Source of the DNA: Ceratobasidium sp. AG-K
Lineage: Eukaryota > Basidiomycota > Agaricomycetes > Cantharellales > Ceratobasidiaceae
NCBI GenBank assembly: GCA_037039685.1
Contig: JAWNGF010000003.1
Coordinates: 1,674,001 to 1,738,000, forward strand
Length of the DNA: 64,000 nt
Direction: 5' to 3'
Part shown: positions 1 through 12,006 of the stretch, in pieces
Layout of the letters: every line of letters begins with the position of its first letter
Numbering within the stretch: the first letter of the stretch is position 1
Position numbers and translations under genes: made by a program
The notes under the pieces: generated by a model
What the model was told of the DNA's origin: nothing
The model's database searches: none
Seen by the model: only the letters and a program-made list of their open reading frames with translations

Positions 1-86
1 ACAGCTCCAGCAGTCCGCCCGAAATCCCCAGTCGCCCAGCTATCCGACCCCTGCCACGAAACTCGACTGATTCACAGTTACCCTCA

Positions 87-3000
87 ATGTCAGAGGACCT
101 CTATGCCTCGACCGCATCCCTGCCAGTGCGTTTTAAGTATCTATGTGGTATTGCAAGTGTTGACACTTTCACAAGGCACGTCCAGGCCCCCTGTCTGCGC
201 CTGCGTCTCCCTTGTGGCGCCGGAGACGCTTAATGAACCTAGGCACTCCGACAGCGGGCCACTCACCAACTGCGACTATTTCCCCCAATGACCCACCGCA
301 CAGTGCGACGGGCGCTGGCTTCCCATCGTATGGCACCATGCCTCGCACACAGGGAGATCGGCTGGCGCAGTCACTGCCTGGTTTAGAAGAGCCTTTGCTT
401 GGCCTTGATCTACGACGTACCCGGCCCACCTCCTTTTTCGGTACCCTGGGGCGACGTGCACCAACAGCGTACGATGGTCAGGTTAATATGGAAACAGTCC
501 AAGAGGGCGAAGACGAAGGAGCTCGAATCAATGGCATTCGTGTATGGTACAGCTCGTTTACGTCCATTGATTGGCTACACGATGCGGTGAGCATCTGATT
601 CGGCTTGTTCGGGTTGAACTGCTAACAGCGCTCCTTGGCTTGTGCAGATCAAGGACTCGGCTCGTACGTTACGCATCCGCCGTCGGCGCTCTGCACGCGG
701 TCGGCTACTCAATTTGGTCGACCGTAGCATTGGATGGGTCATTGTCACCATCGTCGGTCTCCTCACCGCCGTCGTCGCCTTTTTGATTGTTCGGTCCGAG
801 CAATGGTTATTCGACATCAAGGAAGGTTATTGCTCCGAGGGCTGGTGGCGAGCGATGCGATTCTGCTGCCCCACGAGCGTCGACAGTCAAAGTCTCAGGG
901 TTACAACTATGCCGACCGAAATTGAAGTTTGCGACGCCTGGACGACTTGGGCCGACGTATTTGGACCCAAGGCCGATCGGCATGGTATTGAGTCCTGGAT
1001 AATCGAGTACGTCTCGTACATGGCCATTGCAGTGAGTAAAGGTTTGTACGAGACGGCGATAACTACACCGGTTTCAGCTCTCCTTGGCTCTCGCCTCGTC
1101 GTTGCTCACGATCAACCTCACCGCGTCCAATTCGTTCGTATCAAATAAAGACTCGGGAGTACTTGGCCCGGCATTCGACCCAAGCAGAAAGGGCAGCTCA
1201 ACTCCACCTCGAGCCTCGGGGCACGTTCCTAGGAAGATCTTATACTTTGTATGACATCTGATTTACCACGTTTGCGTCAGATACTAACTCTACTTTAGGC
1301 CGCCGGCAGTGGTATTCCCGAGATCAAGACGATATTGTCGGGCTTCGTCATGCACGGATACTTGGGTGGCCGGACACTGTTCACCAAGTCGGTTGGACTA
1401 GCGCTTAGTGTAGCCAGTGGCCTTTCACTAGGTATGTGCCCGACAGTCGCCAAATTAACGCGTTGATTGATTGTTTCCCAGGCAAGGAAGGGCCGTTTGT
1501 GCACATTGCCAGTTGCATCGGAAACATTGTCTCGCGGTTCTTTTCCAAGTATGAAACCAACGAAGCTAAGCGCAGGGAGATTCTCAGTGCGGCGTGCGCA
1601 GCTGGGGTTGCGGTGGCATTCGGAGCGCCAATTGGAGGTGTGCTATTCTCGCTCGAAGAGGTCTCGTATTTCTTCCCGCCCAAGGTCATGTGGCGCAGTT
1701 TCTTCTGTGCGATGGTCGCAGCTGCTACCTTGAAGTTCTTGGACCCGTTCGGAACCGGCAAGGTATGTGTTTGCGTACTCAACTTGGCGGAGTTCCTGAA
1801 TTAGTGCAGATTGTGCTATTTCAAGTTACGTACGACAAGGATTGGCACGCATATGAACTCGGACTGTTCCTTCTTCTTGGTGTATTTGGGGTGCGTGCAT
1901 TCCTGCCGAGTGAGATACTTAGCTCACAAAGATACTCAGGGGCTCTATGGCGCTTATTTCTCCAAGCTGAACTACCGATGGAGCCGACATGTGCGCGGGA
2001 CAGCCTGGGTCAAAAGCCACCCCGTTGCCGAGGTTGCGATGGTGAGTTGCAAACGCCGTGTTCTCGAATATCCACTCAACGCCTTGTGATTCTTTTGTGC
2101 ATTTGCCACCCGCGACCAATGCTACCCACAGGTCACCCTTTTGACTACACTTCTATGCTTCCTTAACCCCTATACACGTATGGGTGGCACGGAGCTCGTG
2201 TATAACTTGTTCGCCGAATGCCAATTGGGTGATTGGCATGAGGGGCTTTGTGTGACTCCCGATAGGTGAATCGTTCACCCTGTGGCAAATTTAGGGACTA
2301 ACCGCAATACTAGGGCTGAGGATGTCGGGGCGGTTATACGAGCTATTGGGACTGCACTTGTGGTCAAGGGCGCGCTTACAATAATCACTTTTGGAATTAA
2401 ATTGCCTGCAGGAATTTTCATTCCGACTCTTGGGTGAGTGATTTTCCTAGCTCTTTGGGAATGGAAGCGGCACCAGGTGGCTTGCGTCACGATGGATATG
2501 ATGCCGATCGGTCTATCACGATAATTTGAGAAGAACCATCGCGGTGTATCTACTTGATTGGGTATGCCCGGAGGCCGGGAACTCGAACCGCACACATAAG
2601 CCAAGACGCTGAGCTACCCCTTCTGTCGCTCTCCTCGTTCCAAGACCACCTTCCATGGGCATATAACCATGTCTGACCGTCGTCCTGTTCTACGATCTAG
2701 AGTCGGAGCATGCTTTGGCCGGATTGTCGGGCTCGCGGTTCAACGCCTGCAGTGGACGCACCCAAACCTCGGCATGTTCGAAGTATGCAAGGGTGATGTA
2801 TATTGCGTAAATCCCGGGATGTATGCTATGATTGGAGCCGCGGCGACATTGTCCGGTGTAACCGTGAGTTCCTAATGATGTCCTTTGTGTGTTTCAGCAC
2901 TGATCGAAATTGCCTCTTCTCACTCTTCGAATACCGTGCTCGCCTGGGGACTTTGCCCGTTTTTGTTTGCGGCGGAATTTTTACTGCGCACTCGCTGGTT

Positions 3001-4121
3001 CTCTACCGCCCTGGTGTCGCTCATGGCATCCAAACTTCCACGACTTCAATGCACGCCCACTTGATCAAATATGTGGGCCACCCATCAAATACACCGACCC
3101 GAACAATCATTGCATATGGCCACTAAACAGCGTACTACAGTGTCGCTCGCTGTCATTATGTTCGAGCTTACTGGAACGTTGACATATGTGATTCCCGTCA
3201 TGCTGTCCGTGCTGGTCGCAAAGACAGTGGCAGATGGGCTAGAACCAAAAGGCATCTACGATCTAGTCATTGAGTGCGTGATATTCGAACGAGGTTATTT
3301 CGTGACTAACCATTGGTTATTTGAACAACTGGACACCCCTATATGCGATGCGCTCCTGAATCACGCGGCGTTGCGATTGACAGGCTAGCTCAACTGCCCT
3401 ATCTAGATTACAAGCAAGAATACCTCTGGGGAGCTCTGCAAGTTTCCGACGTTACCGATCGAAAGGTCGAGGCCATAATTGTTGATGAAGAGAACACCGT
3501 ACTGGCACTTCGAGATAAACTTCTCGTGGCAGTTCGCGACGGGAACGGAGATAGTGGTCTCCCCATTCTTCAGAGAGAAGATGCAGGATTCAAGTTGGTT
3601 GGATATATCGGTGCTAGTGAGCTTGAACATGCTTTGAGTGAGTGTTCATTTCTTCCGGCGGCAAGAAGCGACCTTAATCACCCATGTTTCTTAGCGATCC
3701 TGGCGGACGACCCGAATGAAGTCTGTAAATTCCACGCCGCTGTACCTCCACAGCCCGACTTTGGAGCTTCTTCAATCTCATCTTTGTATGATACACCTGG
3801 GCAGATAGACCCTTTCGACCTCACGATATATATGGATCAAGCGGCACGTACCCATTCTAGTCAGTGTCGGAATAACGCTGACGGAATCATTTAGCCGCTT
3901 ACTGTCCCCGCTCATGCGCCACTCGAGCTCGTACATCAGCTCTTCACCAAGCTCGGCGCACGCTACGTGATTGTTACGAATATGGATGGAATGTGTAAGA
4001 GATTGCTATCCAATTTTGTCGCCGACAGATGCTCAAATGAAAAATTGCAGACGAAGGTGTCATCGACAAGACTTTGTGGCTCGCGTTTTTGGGCGACCTC
4101 GAGGCGAAGCATTCCCCGTGA
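87..4121 (+). CDS. CLC-family voltage-gated chloride channel/antiporter
   Basis: This gene encodes a multi-pass membrane protein that moves chloride, probably as a Cl-/H+ exchanger of an internal compartment like fungal Gef1. The selectivity signature GSGIPE follows the intron near 1300, then GKEGPFVH near 1485 and [13 protein letters not shown] near 1625. Further helices include [14 protein letters not shown] near 2400 and [13 protein letters not shown] near 3140. Two CBS segments follow (about 3440-3640 and 3895-4000), and the protein ends in GDLEAKHSP at a TGA. I chose the ATG at 87 because exon 87-125 joins, through a 50-nt intron (126-175), in phase to [11 protein letters not shown] and the rest. 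Total length is roughly 900 residues over more than ten exons, normal for the family. Two introns are 267 nt instead of about 55 (2434-2700 and 2864-3130). The family is certain; the exact subtype is not. Confidence 0.93.
2434..2700 (-). repeat. tRNA-derived SINE-like insert in a CLC intron
   Basis: This CLC intron is about five times longer than its neighbours. On the minus strand it contains a pol III-type promoter: an A-box-like TAGCTCAGCGTC (within 2600-2616), then a B-box GGTTCGAGTTCC (2578-2589), followed by CCCGGCCTCC. The two boxes are only about 10 nt apart, so this cannot fold as a full tRNA. It looks like the head of a tRNA-derived SINE with its anticodon arm lost. The body would run from about 2620 down to about 2450. 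I saw no target-site duplication or A-tail with certainty. Confidence 0.5.
2864..3130 (+). other. Second oversized CLC intron
   Basis: The coding sequence joins GGTGTAACC (ending 2863) to CGTACTACAGTG (from 3131), giving [14 protein letters not shown] as expected for CLC proteins. The intron between is 267 nt, by coincidence the same length as the SINE-bearing intron, but the two share no obvious sequence. It contains an early pseudo-acceptor at about 2897. No A/B box or known element is recognised here, so its extra length is unexplained. Confidence 0.6.
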
Positions 4122-4532
4122 TAAACCGAAGGGGTTTCCAAAGAATCTAGTTCCTTCCCGATGTAACGGGGATTTCCCTGAAAGTGTAGTAATCGCCCAC
4201 GTTCTGTTCTGGGACGTTCCTGTTTTGCCTTTGAGTTTGTACCGGACGCTTTCATAAGTCTAAATAAGAAGCGAGCATTCTTTCCACGTGCTAGCCGAGA
4301 CCGTCAGGAGGAATACTTCTTGCGCCCTGGTCGGTCAAGAGGAACAAGTCTTATTGATATGAATTATCGGTCAAACTTCGTTGCTATAGTAGGCCGTTCT
4401 GCTTTACACGAGCGGTTAGGTGATGCGCGCTTCCATACGCGCGGCATGCATGTCCCCGAGATATAAACTCTGAACCATCATTCGGGTAACAATTGCTTCC
4501 GCACACCCCTCCAGTAACTTGACTATCCACTC

Positions 4533-5555
4533 ATGCATCGCTCCGAACGAACTCGTCCCAGGCCCAGCACAAGTCGATCAGGTCCACCGACGTATACATC
4601 GTTAATATCAACGTCAACGAAGGAGGACTTTCGAGACACATTGCTCATTAACAAAAGTACCGGGGCACCTGCCTATGCGACCATTACTGAGGGAGAAACC
4701 ACTACATTATACGGGATTGACGCAAGGATGATGCTACAAAGGGTGCGAATGGCATGGTTTCATTTGGCGTCCTGCTTGTCGCTGATTTATTCTACAAAAG
4801 ATCGCAACAGTTGGTTGGGGGGGCAAGTCGGCCCAGACCACAGTAACCAATGGCGTGGATCAGACTGCGCTCAGCAACATTCTGATCAAGAGCTCAAACC
4901 AGGGCGCCTTCAACTCCATATTTGCGTCGTCCCAAGAGGCAGAGTAAGCTAATGTGGCGTCGACTTTAATCCCGTATCACTAACGTTATCGTTATGTAGC
5001 CGAGCTTACTCCTACGGCCGATTTGCATGCAAATGGTTAGAAGTAACCCCCGAGAGCATGTACGCGTTCACAAAGCTGGCTCGAAACAACTACGTCTGTT
5101 ACCAAAATTCACCCCAAGCTTCGCCCGAATCCTCCAACCCATCAACATCATCACCAGCTTCTTTCTTGCCATCAGGTCCCAACCAGGTACCCCAGGCACT
5201 CGCCACCCTCGTCTTTTGCTTCATCCCGGGGAAACCCAGAGTTAAGATTGACCTGCACACCCGACGGTCGCTCCGACGAGAAGTGGGTGAGGACGCTTTC
5301 ACGGACCTAGACCATGTCGTTTTGAGCGCATTGCTCACGATCATGAGTGGGGGACGGAAACCAGGGAGGCCTCCGGCAGGATGGTTGAACGAGACGCAGT
5401 TACAAGAGAGGCTGTTGGCTCAGCACCAAGCCTTGCGTCCAAACCGCTCAACCGACACATTACCTCTTTACCAAACACCCTCATCCTTGGAAGGAGGTCC
5501 GCCACCTTATGCCTCGCGACCAAGCCTGGCTAGCACTCGATCTATGACTGGGTGA
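4533..5555 (+). CDS. Small basidiomycete family protein (DUF6593-like)
   Basis: The protein has three exons, with introns at 4743-4800 and 4944-4999. Joined, it reads from a polar N-terminus into DTLLINKSTGAPAYATIT, a beta-rich stretch, then WGGKSAQTTVTNGV, a central part ending VCYQNSP, and a Ser/Pro-rich C-terminus of about 100 residues with TLPLYQTPSSLEGGPPPY. The pattern of a short greeting strand, ligand-like beta core and low-complexity tail resembles the DUF6593 proteins that are multiplied in Agaricomycetes. I assign that family only tentatively. There is no signal peptide or membrane segment. The function is unknown. It lies about 410 bp downstream of the CLC gene on the same strand. 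Confidence 0.65.
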
Positions 5556-5813
5556 GAGCCCAAGGCTGGGCTGTGCTTCGGGTTTCTGGATCCGCCATAC
5601 TTCGCACATTTCACTTGTACCATCTCCCGATAGATCTTTTTATAATGCTATGACTGATTTTATTTTTGAGGTGGGAAAAGAGGGGTAAAGAACGACAAAG
5701 CAGTATCAACCAAGGAATGACAGTAGTTAAACAGACAGCAAGTCCAAATCGAAGCGTATAGTCCAAACTAGTATCACCGATGTCCATTCAAGTGCATGTG
5801 AGCTGAACCGTAC
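5556..5813. other. Convergent 3' spacer
   Basis: About 260 bp between the 3' ends of the DUF6593-like gene and the secreted-protein gene. It is AT-richer than the flanks. No ORF, RNA or repeat is recognised. Confidence 0.5.
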
Positions 5814-6382
5814 TTAGAGGTCCTTGAGATCCTTGAGGTAGGGATCGGGATGAGCAACAGTGATGCTAATGTTCAAGGCCTGGTTGCGGTATGTGGGGAG
5901 GGGGTGGTTGTCAGCAACATCCTGGTCAAAGAAGGTCCTCGAGTCGGTAATGATTAGGTTGTAGCGGCCAGGCTTCGTCGCAGCAGGAATCGTGATAGAC
6001 TCTTTAATGACGTCAGTGACTGGGTGGAATTGTTTGATCTACGGCGAATGTTGGTTAGCACAAGTCCGGGATTGACAGAAGGTGACCTTACCCCTCGGAT
6101 GTTGTGACGCCCGGCGCGTTGCAGTCCAACCTCGGTCTCAAATGTGACAAAGTCGTCGGATGGCTACAAGAGACGCGAGTGAGCTTGAGCTGAGTAGGCA
6201 ATAAGAAGGCATACCTTGTTGATGTAGTGCAAGGCGAATGCTTCTCCAGCGCGAACTACGTGACCCTGCGGAGGCTGGAGAATGATCACATCGCGCATGG
6301 CACGAGGGATGCTCGGGGGAGCAATGATCGTCGCAGAAGCCGACAAGGCGGTAACGAAGAGAGATGCAACGGCGAACAACAT
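5814..6382 (-). CDS. Secreted small protein, function unknown
   Basis: A protein of about 155 residues from three exons, with introns near 6038-6091 and 6165-6214. It starts with a clear signal peptide, MLFAVASLFVTALSASA. The mature part contains IILQPPQGHVVRAGEAF and HYINKPSDDFVTFETEVG, then TIPAATKPGRYNLIITDS, and ends HPDPYLKDLKDL. The alternating hydrophobic pattern suggests an all-beta, immunoglobulin-like fold, as in the secreted Ser/Thr-rich or Kre9-type domains. There are almost no cysteines, so it is not a typical cysteine-rich effector. A TATA box lies about 75 nt upstream. No named family is recognised. Confidence 0.75.
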
Positions 6383-6455
6383 GTTGGACTAAAGGTAGGT
6401 GGCGATTTGGACTGCTGGGAAGGACGATTGTAGAGCACCGCCGCGCTTGGCCAAC

Positions 6456-6462
6456 ATTTATA
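6456..6462 (-). promoter_or_regulatory. TATA box of the secreted small protein gene
   Basis: On the minus strand the sequence is GGTATAAATG, 74 nt upstream of the ATG at 6382. Position and sequence fit a core-promoter TATA element. Confidence 0.5.
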
Positions 6463-7524
6463 CCTTTGGATAGCGGGCTTTGCGCGTGTTGAAGTCAATG
6501 AAGCCGCAGCCCTTGAACTCCAAGGAAAGCGTACTTCTCCCTAGCGCGTTTTTGACATCCGGGGTTGTGTTGAAACCCCACTTAGGCAATTTGGTTCCTG
6601 TTTCATTCCAGAGTGTTGCTGGATGCCGTGATTGAAGAGCTCAAGTAATCCAGGGAGCATTACGCTCATATCTGCATCAGAGTTATATCAGAACGCGAGC
6701 TCCTGGCGATATAAATGTGTTGCTTAGAGTGTCCATAAACGGCAGGTAGTCGTGCGGTTGGCACACCATCGGCGTCGGAGAGGATATTGCCGTCAACGGG
6801 TATTGGTCCTTCTGACAGCTGAACAACATATTACAAATGAGTTCATCAGAACAGTCTGGACATCGGCGTGGTTGGGGGCAAACTTATGGTCGATGCTGTA
6901 GCGCAAGAATCAAATTCCGGTCATTAAGAGTTGCGCGGTATGGCGTGCCTGTTCGTTGTCGAGCACAGTCGTAGGCCATGACATGCATGTATATACAAAC
7001 GTGAATGTGGCGCAGGAACCTCGTGTATAAACGAGCTGGAAGAACCCAGAAATGATGATTAATTAAATTGCCAGGTCTCCGACCAAATCGAACATGTCGG
7101 TTCTTCTGTCATCCGAGACGTCAGCGTTCAGCGTCATCCGTGTCTAGGCGATCGCTCAAAACCAATACGTCATTCAGAAACTTGGCGCGTGTATGCGGGC
7201 GAGCCAAGTAACATGCGTCATGGTGAGTGCAGCTTACCACAGCTGGCTGCCAGTGCATGTCTGCCGTGGTCCCATGCTTGTGATGTGTAATGCAGGCGCC
7301 GGTTACTCTGGCTGTCTTTCAACCGGAACCAATGATGTGCACGAGGTTCCACCCATTATCGAACAAATTCCAGGCCAAACTAGTCATGGGACAGGCCAGT
7401 GGAAGGCAATTTGGGGGCTTGTATCCCCAAAATGAGGCCAGTCGGCTTCCCATTTTTTCTAGATGGGAACATAATTTGATGTCACTCGCCTTGTACGTAT
7501 TAGTGCGGAGTCAATAGCACCGCA
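6463..7524. other. Intergenic region, no supported gene
   Basis: About 1.1 kb between two divergent promoters (the secreted protein on minus, the carboxylesterase on plus). ORFs here are short, lack splice-compatible partners and resemble no family. It probably holds the two promoters and perhaps relic sequence. Confidence 0.45.
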
Positions 7525-7533
7525 TATATAAGG
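7525..7533 (+). promoter_or_regulatory. TATA box of the carboxylesterase gene
   Basis: TATATAAGG lies 34-42 nt upstream of the ATG at 7567, followed by CCAAT at about 7536. This spacing implies a very short 5' leader. Confidence 0.55.
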
Positions 7534-7566
7534 ACCAATCGCCTCGTTCACACCCTCTGGCTCACC

Positions 7567-9850
7567 ATGAGGCTTGGTGTCGCAACTATTGGTGTCATTG
7601 GGCTGTCCGCAGCTTGGGCACTTCCTACGAGTAGCTCTAACGGTACGAATCCAATCGTCAACCTCTCGTATGGTCGTTACCAAGGGTTTCACAACTCGAC
7701 GTCGGGGCTAGACGTGTTCTTGGGCATTAGATACGCTCGGCCTCCAGTCGGTAAGTAGAAATCAGGCTGGTGTATGGCTTAGACTCCAATCTCTTCACAG
7801 GCGACTTGCGTTGGCGAGCTCCCGAGGCGCCTGTGCGAGTAAACGAGACAATTCAGGCGACATCCCAGCCTGCCAAATGCTTCCAGGTCCGATACCGATC
7901 CCTTTTCGTAAACCTGCGTTATTAATGCAGTGCCATTTAGCTCAACATACTAGGTGATAGCAGGCCCACGCCCGGGGTACCTGACCCAACAGAGGATTGT
8001 CTATTCTTAAAGTGAGCATTCAGCACGACTAAATTCCGAATCTCAACATGGTTTCCTGTCAGCGTTTTTGCCCCACCATTGAGTACAAAGAAGAAAAATC
8101 TTCCGGTACTTGTATGGGTTCACGGAGGCGGATATTTTGCGGGTTACGCTGCGAGTTACGACCCCACGTCAATCATTCAAGCGAGTAATAACTCGTTTAT
8201 TGCCGTCATTATTCAGTATCGGCTTGGAATGTTCGGTCAGTTTCGCGGGCCATGACGTCCAAGATTATTAATTAACTGACACCGCATGTACAGGATTTCT
8301 CCCGGGAGCCGAGGTCAAAAAGAATGGCACACTCAATGCTGGACTTCGTAAGTCACAGTCCAGAATCAGGTTGCTGTCCGATAAAACTTACGAAACCACT
8401 TGTTAGTTGATGTGCAATTCGCACTTCAGTGGACTCAGAAGAACGTGGGTGGTTCGTGTGTCAGATCCCACTGTTACTAATGGATATGGCTTAATCGGCA
8501 GGCTCACTTGTTTGGAGGAGATCCTAAGCAAGTAACTCTCTGGGGAGAATCAGCAGGTGCAGGTGCCGTTCTCATGCAGGTTATCGCAAACGGTGGCAAA
8601 ACCAAGCCGGCGCTGTTTAAGCGAGCAATCGCTAGTTCACCATATGTTCCTCCCAACTATCGGTACGATGATCCCCAAGCTGAGGTAGGTTCTGTTAACT
8701 GTTGCTTGCAAGCGTCTTTGATTAACGGGCCCTCTTAGCTACAATATACGACGTTTGTGAACAACGCCAAGTAAGATTCGTAATAGCCGTTTTCATTCGT
8801 CGCATCCAAACTAATTTGATTGCTAGGTGTACAAACTCAACCAACACTCTGGCATGTCTTCGGTCGCTAGATTACGCCACGCTGGCTAGCGCCGCTGCCC
8901 TATTACCCCGACCAGTTGTTGATGGTAAATTCATTACTCAACGGCCTGAAATTCTACTAGCCAAGAAGCAAGTGAACGGGGCAAGTTCTTGTAGTTCTAA
9001 GAACATGATTAATTTCTAACTCCTCTCCCACAGGGAAAGTTGATCAGCTTGTATGGTGCTTGTCATTTGTTCTAGTACTACGCCTAACCATACCTTCAGG
9101 CACAATATTGACGAAGGTCGTATATTTGTTACCCGGGATGTCAACAGCACCGTCGAATCTTACATCGCGAGTCAATTTCCAAACCTAAGCTCGAAGAATG
9201 TTACGGCGGTTGTCGACGCGTACCGAGTATTTTCGAGCAGTAATGCGACGATGGCTGACAATGTGTACAATATACAAAGTTTGATCTTTGGTGAAGCAGA
9301 GTTTGTTTGTCCTAGCCTGTGGATGGCTGGCGCGTTCCCTAAGAACTCCTATCAGGTGAGTGCCCAGCTGGATCCGGATGGGGACCTGATTCACATCTCA
9401 ATTATAGGGAATCTTTGCCGTACCTCCTTCCTTACATAGCCTGGACCTTAACGTGTACTTCCCAGGGTTAGTACCATTGGACCACCTGGCGACTCCGGAG
9501 GATTAATAGATATTATAGATCGTCTACCATCCAACCCTCTCAGCCATTTTCGCAAAGCTTGATTCAAAGCTTCGCGGGGGCTCTTGTGTCTTTTATTCTC
9601 ACAGGTTCACCAAATAAGAATCCATTGAACAAGACCGTCAACCCTAACTGGTCAACATACAATACGAAAAGTCCAAAGGGACTAACTTTCGACGTTACGT
9701 CGACTGGGGACGCGAACCCCAAACTCGAGGCAGTCAATTCCGCTCTCATTGGACGCTGCGAGTGAGTACTTGGTGTCATGGAAAGCACATGTGCTAAGCC
9801 AACCATCTTGCAGTCTTTGGCGCTCGTTGGCTGCCTATACCCCACAGTAA
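7567..9850 (+). CDS. Secreted type-B carboxylesterase/lipase
   Basis: An alpha/beta-hydrolase of the carboxylesterase type B family, related to Candida rugosa lipase, that cleaves carboxylic esters outside the cell. It has a signal peptide (MRLGVATIGVIGLSAAWA), the N-terminal landmark FLGIRYARPPVG, and the oxyanion-hole HGGGYFAGY near 8120. The nucleophile elbow is GESAGAGAV near 8545, the acid segment is NIDEGRIF near 9105, and a probable catalytic His sits in SLHSLDLNVYFPG near 9440. The C-terminus is DLWRSLAAYTPQ. Many short introns interrupt it, including 7752-7800 and 9763-9813. Several NxS/T sites fit secretion. Substrate range (triglyceride, sterol ester, plant ester) cannot be read from sequence. 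Confidence 0.92.
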
Positions 9851-10367
9851 AGAAATAGTGGTGCGTGTAGTAGTGGAGTTTTTGTCGCGATAATTGTATG
9901 AGAAAATGCGTCTTAAGTAATGTACTGAATTATGGGGCGATTATCGTTTTACTTGGAACGAGAGCTATCTTGTTCTAAGCTTTCGTCCAATGTTGCGTAT
10001 GAAGCCAACCTAGGCTGTGATTGAGTCGATATAATCTTAAGAGGCATAAATATGGCTTCTAGTACTTACGTCCCAGAGGGGCGTAGGACATGAGATGTAC
10101 AATAACCGTGGTTGTATGCGCGGCCTTAGAGCCATAATTTATCTTAATTTCCTGCACCTTGATCATTTTGAACTACCTTCCATTTCCCATTACCACTACG
10201 GTGCGTCGAATGTATCGATGCTCAAATCAAACGTCATGATTTTCAAAATGATCTCGCGTTCAGATAAAATGTAAACATGGGGCAGCCTAGGTTGAAAAGC
10301 ATAACGTGCCATATGCGATAGTACAAAACATATCACCAAGTTTTGATACGGTGGAACGAAACCCCCT
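9851..10367. other. Convergent 3' spacer
   Basis: About 520 bp between the carboxylesterase and ribosomal protein S0 stop codons. AT-rich, presumably 3' UTRs; no gene or repeat recognised. Confidence 0.5.
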
Positions 10368-11355
10368 CTAACCCCAGGTGGTGTCGGCGGTGGGCTCGTT
10401 GCCCCAGGTGGTGCCTGCAGGCTCAGCGGCCCAATCAGTCGTGCCAGCGGGGTCCGCGGACCACTCAAGGCCTAAGACAAAGTATAAATAGTTGTTTTAA
10501 TCGTTTAAAGTGCACAGATCGCTCACCAGCATCGGCAGTAACGGCAGCCACGCCTGGGTTGACGCCAGCGCCAGCGGCATCCCAGTCACCAGCCACTTGG
10601 GTGGATTCCTCAGGCGCACCGGGAATGGCCTTAGCACTGGCCTCCTGCTGCTCCTTCTCGACCTCTTCTGGGTCACGGTAGAAGAACATGTCGACCATGA
10701 CTCCCCAACCATCGGATGTGCGAGGGACGTTACCACGCAGCCTGAGGACCTCACGGGCGAGGAGCCACCAAATAAGACCAATCGAGTGCTTCGACTTGTT
10801 GTTCGTAGGGATCGCAACGTCGACAAACTTGAGAGGAGCGTCGGTGTCGCAGAGAGCGATCACAGGAATGTTGACGTATGACGCTTCGCGGATGGCCTGG
10901 TGGTCGACGCGGGGGTCCGTAACAATAATGAGACGGGGCTCCTTAAATGAGCGGGTGATGTAGTTGGTGAAGTTACCGGGGGTGAAGCGGCCGGCAATTG
11001 CCTGAGCACCAGTGTTGGCGGCAAACTTCAAGACGGCACGTTGGCCATAAGGACGAGCCGAGATGGCGACTACATCGGAAGGGTTCTCGATCGCAGCAAT
11101 GATGCGCGCTGCGAACACGAGCTTCTCCCAAGTCTTTCCAATGTTGATGATGTGGATGCCTGTCATGATTCCGAGCCAAATTAGCTTTAAGAAAGAGCAT
11201 ATTACACGCATTTACGCACCGTCCGCCCGACGCTTCCAGACGTACGGTTCCATCTGCTTGTCGCAGTTCTTGGTTCCCAAGTGAGCCTGGGCCGACAGGA
11301 GGAGTTGAATGTCCTCATCGGTGGGGTTCAATGCGGCGGGATATTTCGATGCCAT
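10368..11355 (-). CDS. RPS0: 40S ribosomal protein S0 (uS2, laminin-receptor family)
   Basis: A small-subunit ribosomal protein needed for 18S rRNA 3'-end maturation and 40S assembly. The N-terminus reads [20 protein letters not shown], followed by [18 protein letters not shown]. The conserved uS2 core includes [29 protein letters not shown] and [14 protein letters not shown]. The C-terminus carries the acidic, Trp-containing repeats of eukaryotic S0 ([19 protein letters not shown], then TTWG repeats) and stops at a TAG. Introns are at 11160-11219 and near 10471-10526. Length (about 290 residues) is normal. A likely 5'-UTR intron lies upstream, as is common in fungal ribosomal protein genes. 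Confidence 0.96.
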
Positions 11356-11361
11356 GACGTT

Positions 11362-11538
11362 CTAGAGAGGAGGTGTGAGCTTGCTGTAGTCGAGGAGTAT
11401 GGGTCATCAACAAATGATTTCCTATCCATCCGCCATCCACCAAGTCAATCCATCGTTTCTAGCCTCTCCCTCCCCTCCTCCGAGTAATAGAAGTGTATGG
11501 AGTGGTATGTTGAGTCGTATAGATTTAGAATCACATAC
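11362..11538 (-). other. Probable 5'-UTR intron of RPS0
   Basis: Minus-strand sequence starts GTATGTGATT (from 11538) and ends CTCTCTAG (11362), six nucleotides before the RPS0 ATG. The donor and acceptor are strong. An intron this close to the start codon is typical of highly expressed ribosomal protein genes. Confidence 0.5.
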
Positions 11539-12006
11539 CAAGAGGGGCCGGCGACGTCGGAAAGCGTGAGTGCGTCGTTGACTGTGTCTTGGGGACCGGA
11601 AGTGTATGATTAGGGCCGGATGTTCGGAAATAATTGCTGACATAACATGTCCGGCGCTTCTGGTTTGGGTTGGAGCGCCGCTTAAGTCAATTCCGTGTTG
11701 CGTTTGGAGCATTGACGTCTACATTCTCACTGAGAATGACAAAAATACCATTTTTCAGTATCAAAGCGTCCAGATTCGGTATTTTATCGAATTTCGGTAT
11801 GGATTCAACCAATTTTCAGTGCAAACTATCCTAATATCTGAGCCTCTGGGTCTGATTCTTGAATTTGAAAAACAAGGTGGTGGGATAAGTTGCCCCAAAA
11901 ATCGATATAAATATTACTAAATCCTGTCCAAAAAGGGTAATCATACTGAAACTGGGCACTTTGATACCATAAAATGATATTTTACACATTTGTAGAGTTC
12001 TGTTCG
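11539..12006. other. Intergenic, AT-rich
   Basis: About 470 bp upstream of RPS0 and downstream of the homocysteine methyltransferase gene. Strongly AT-rich from about 11740 to 12000. No gene recognised; it should contain the RPS0 promoter. Confidence 0.45.
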
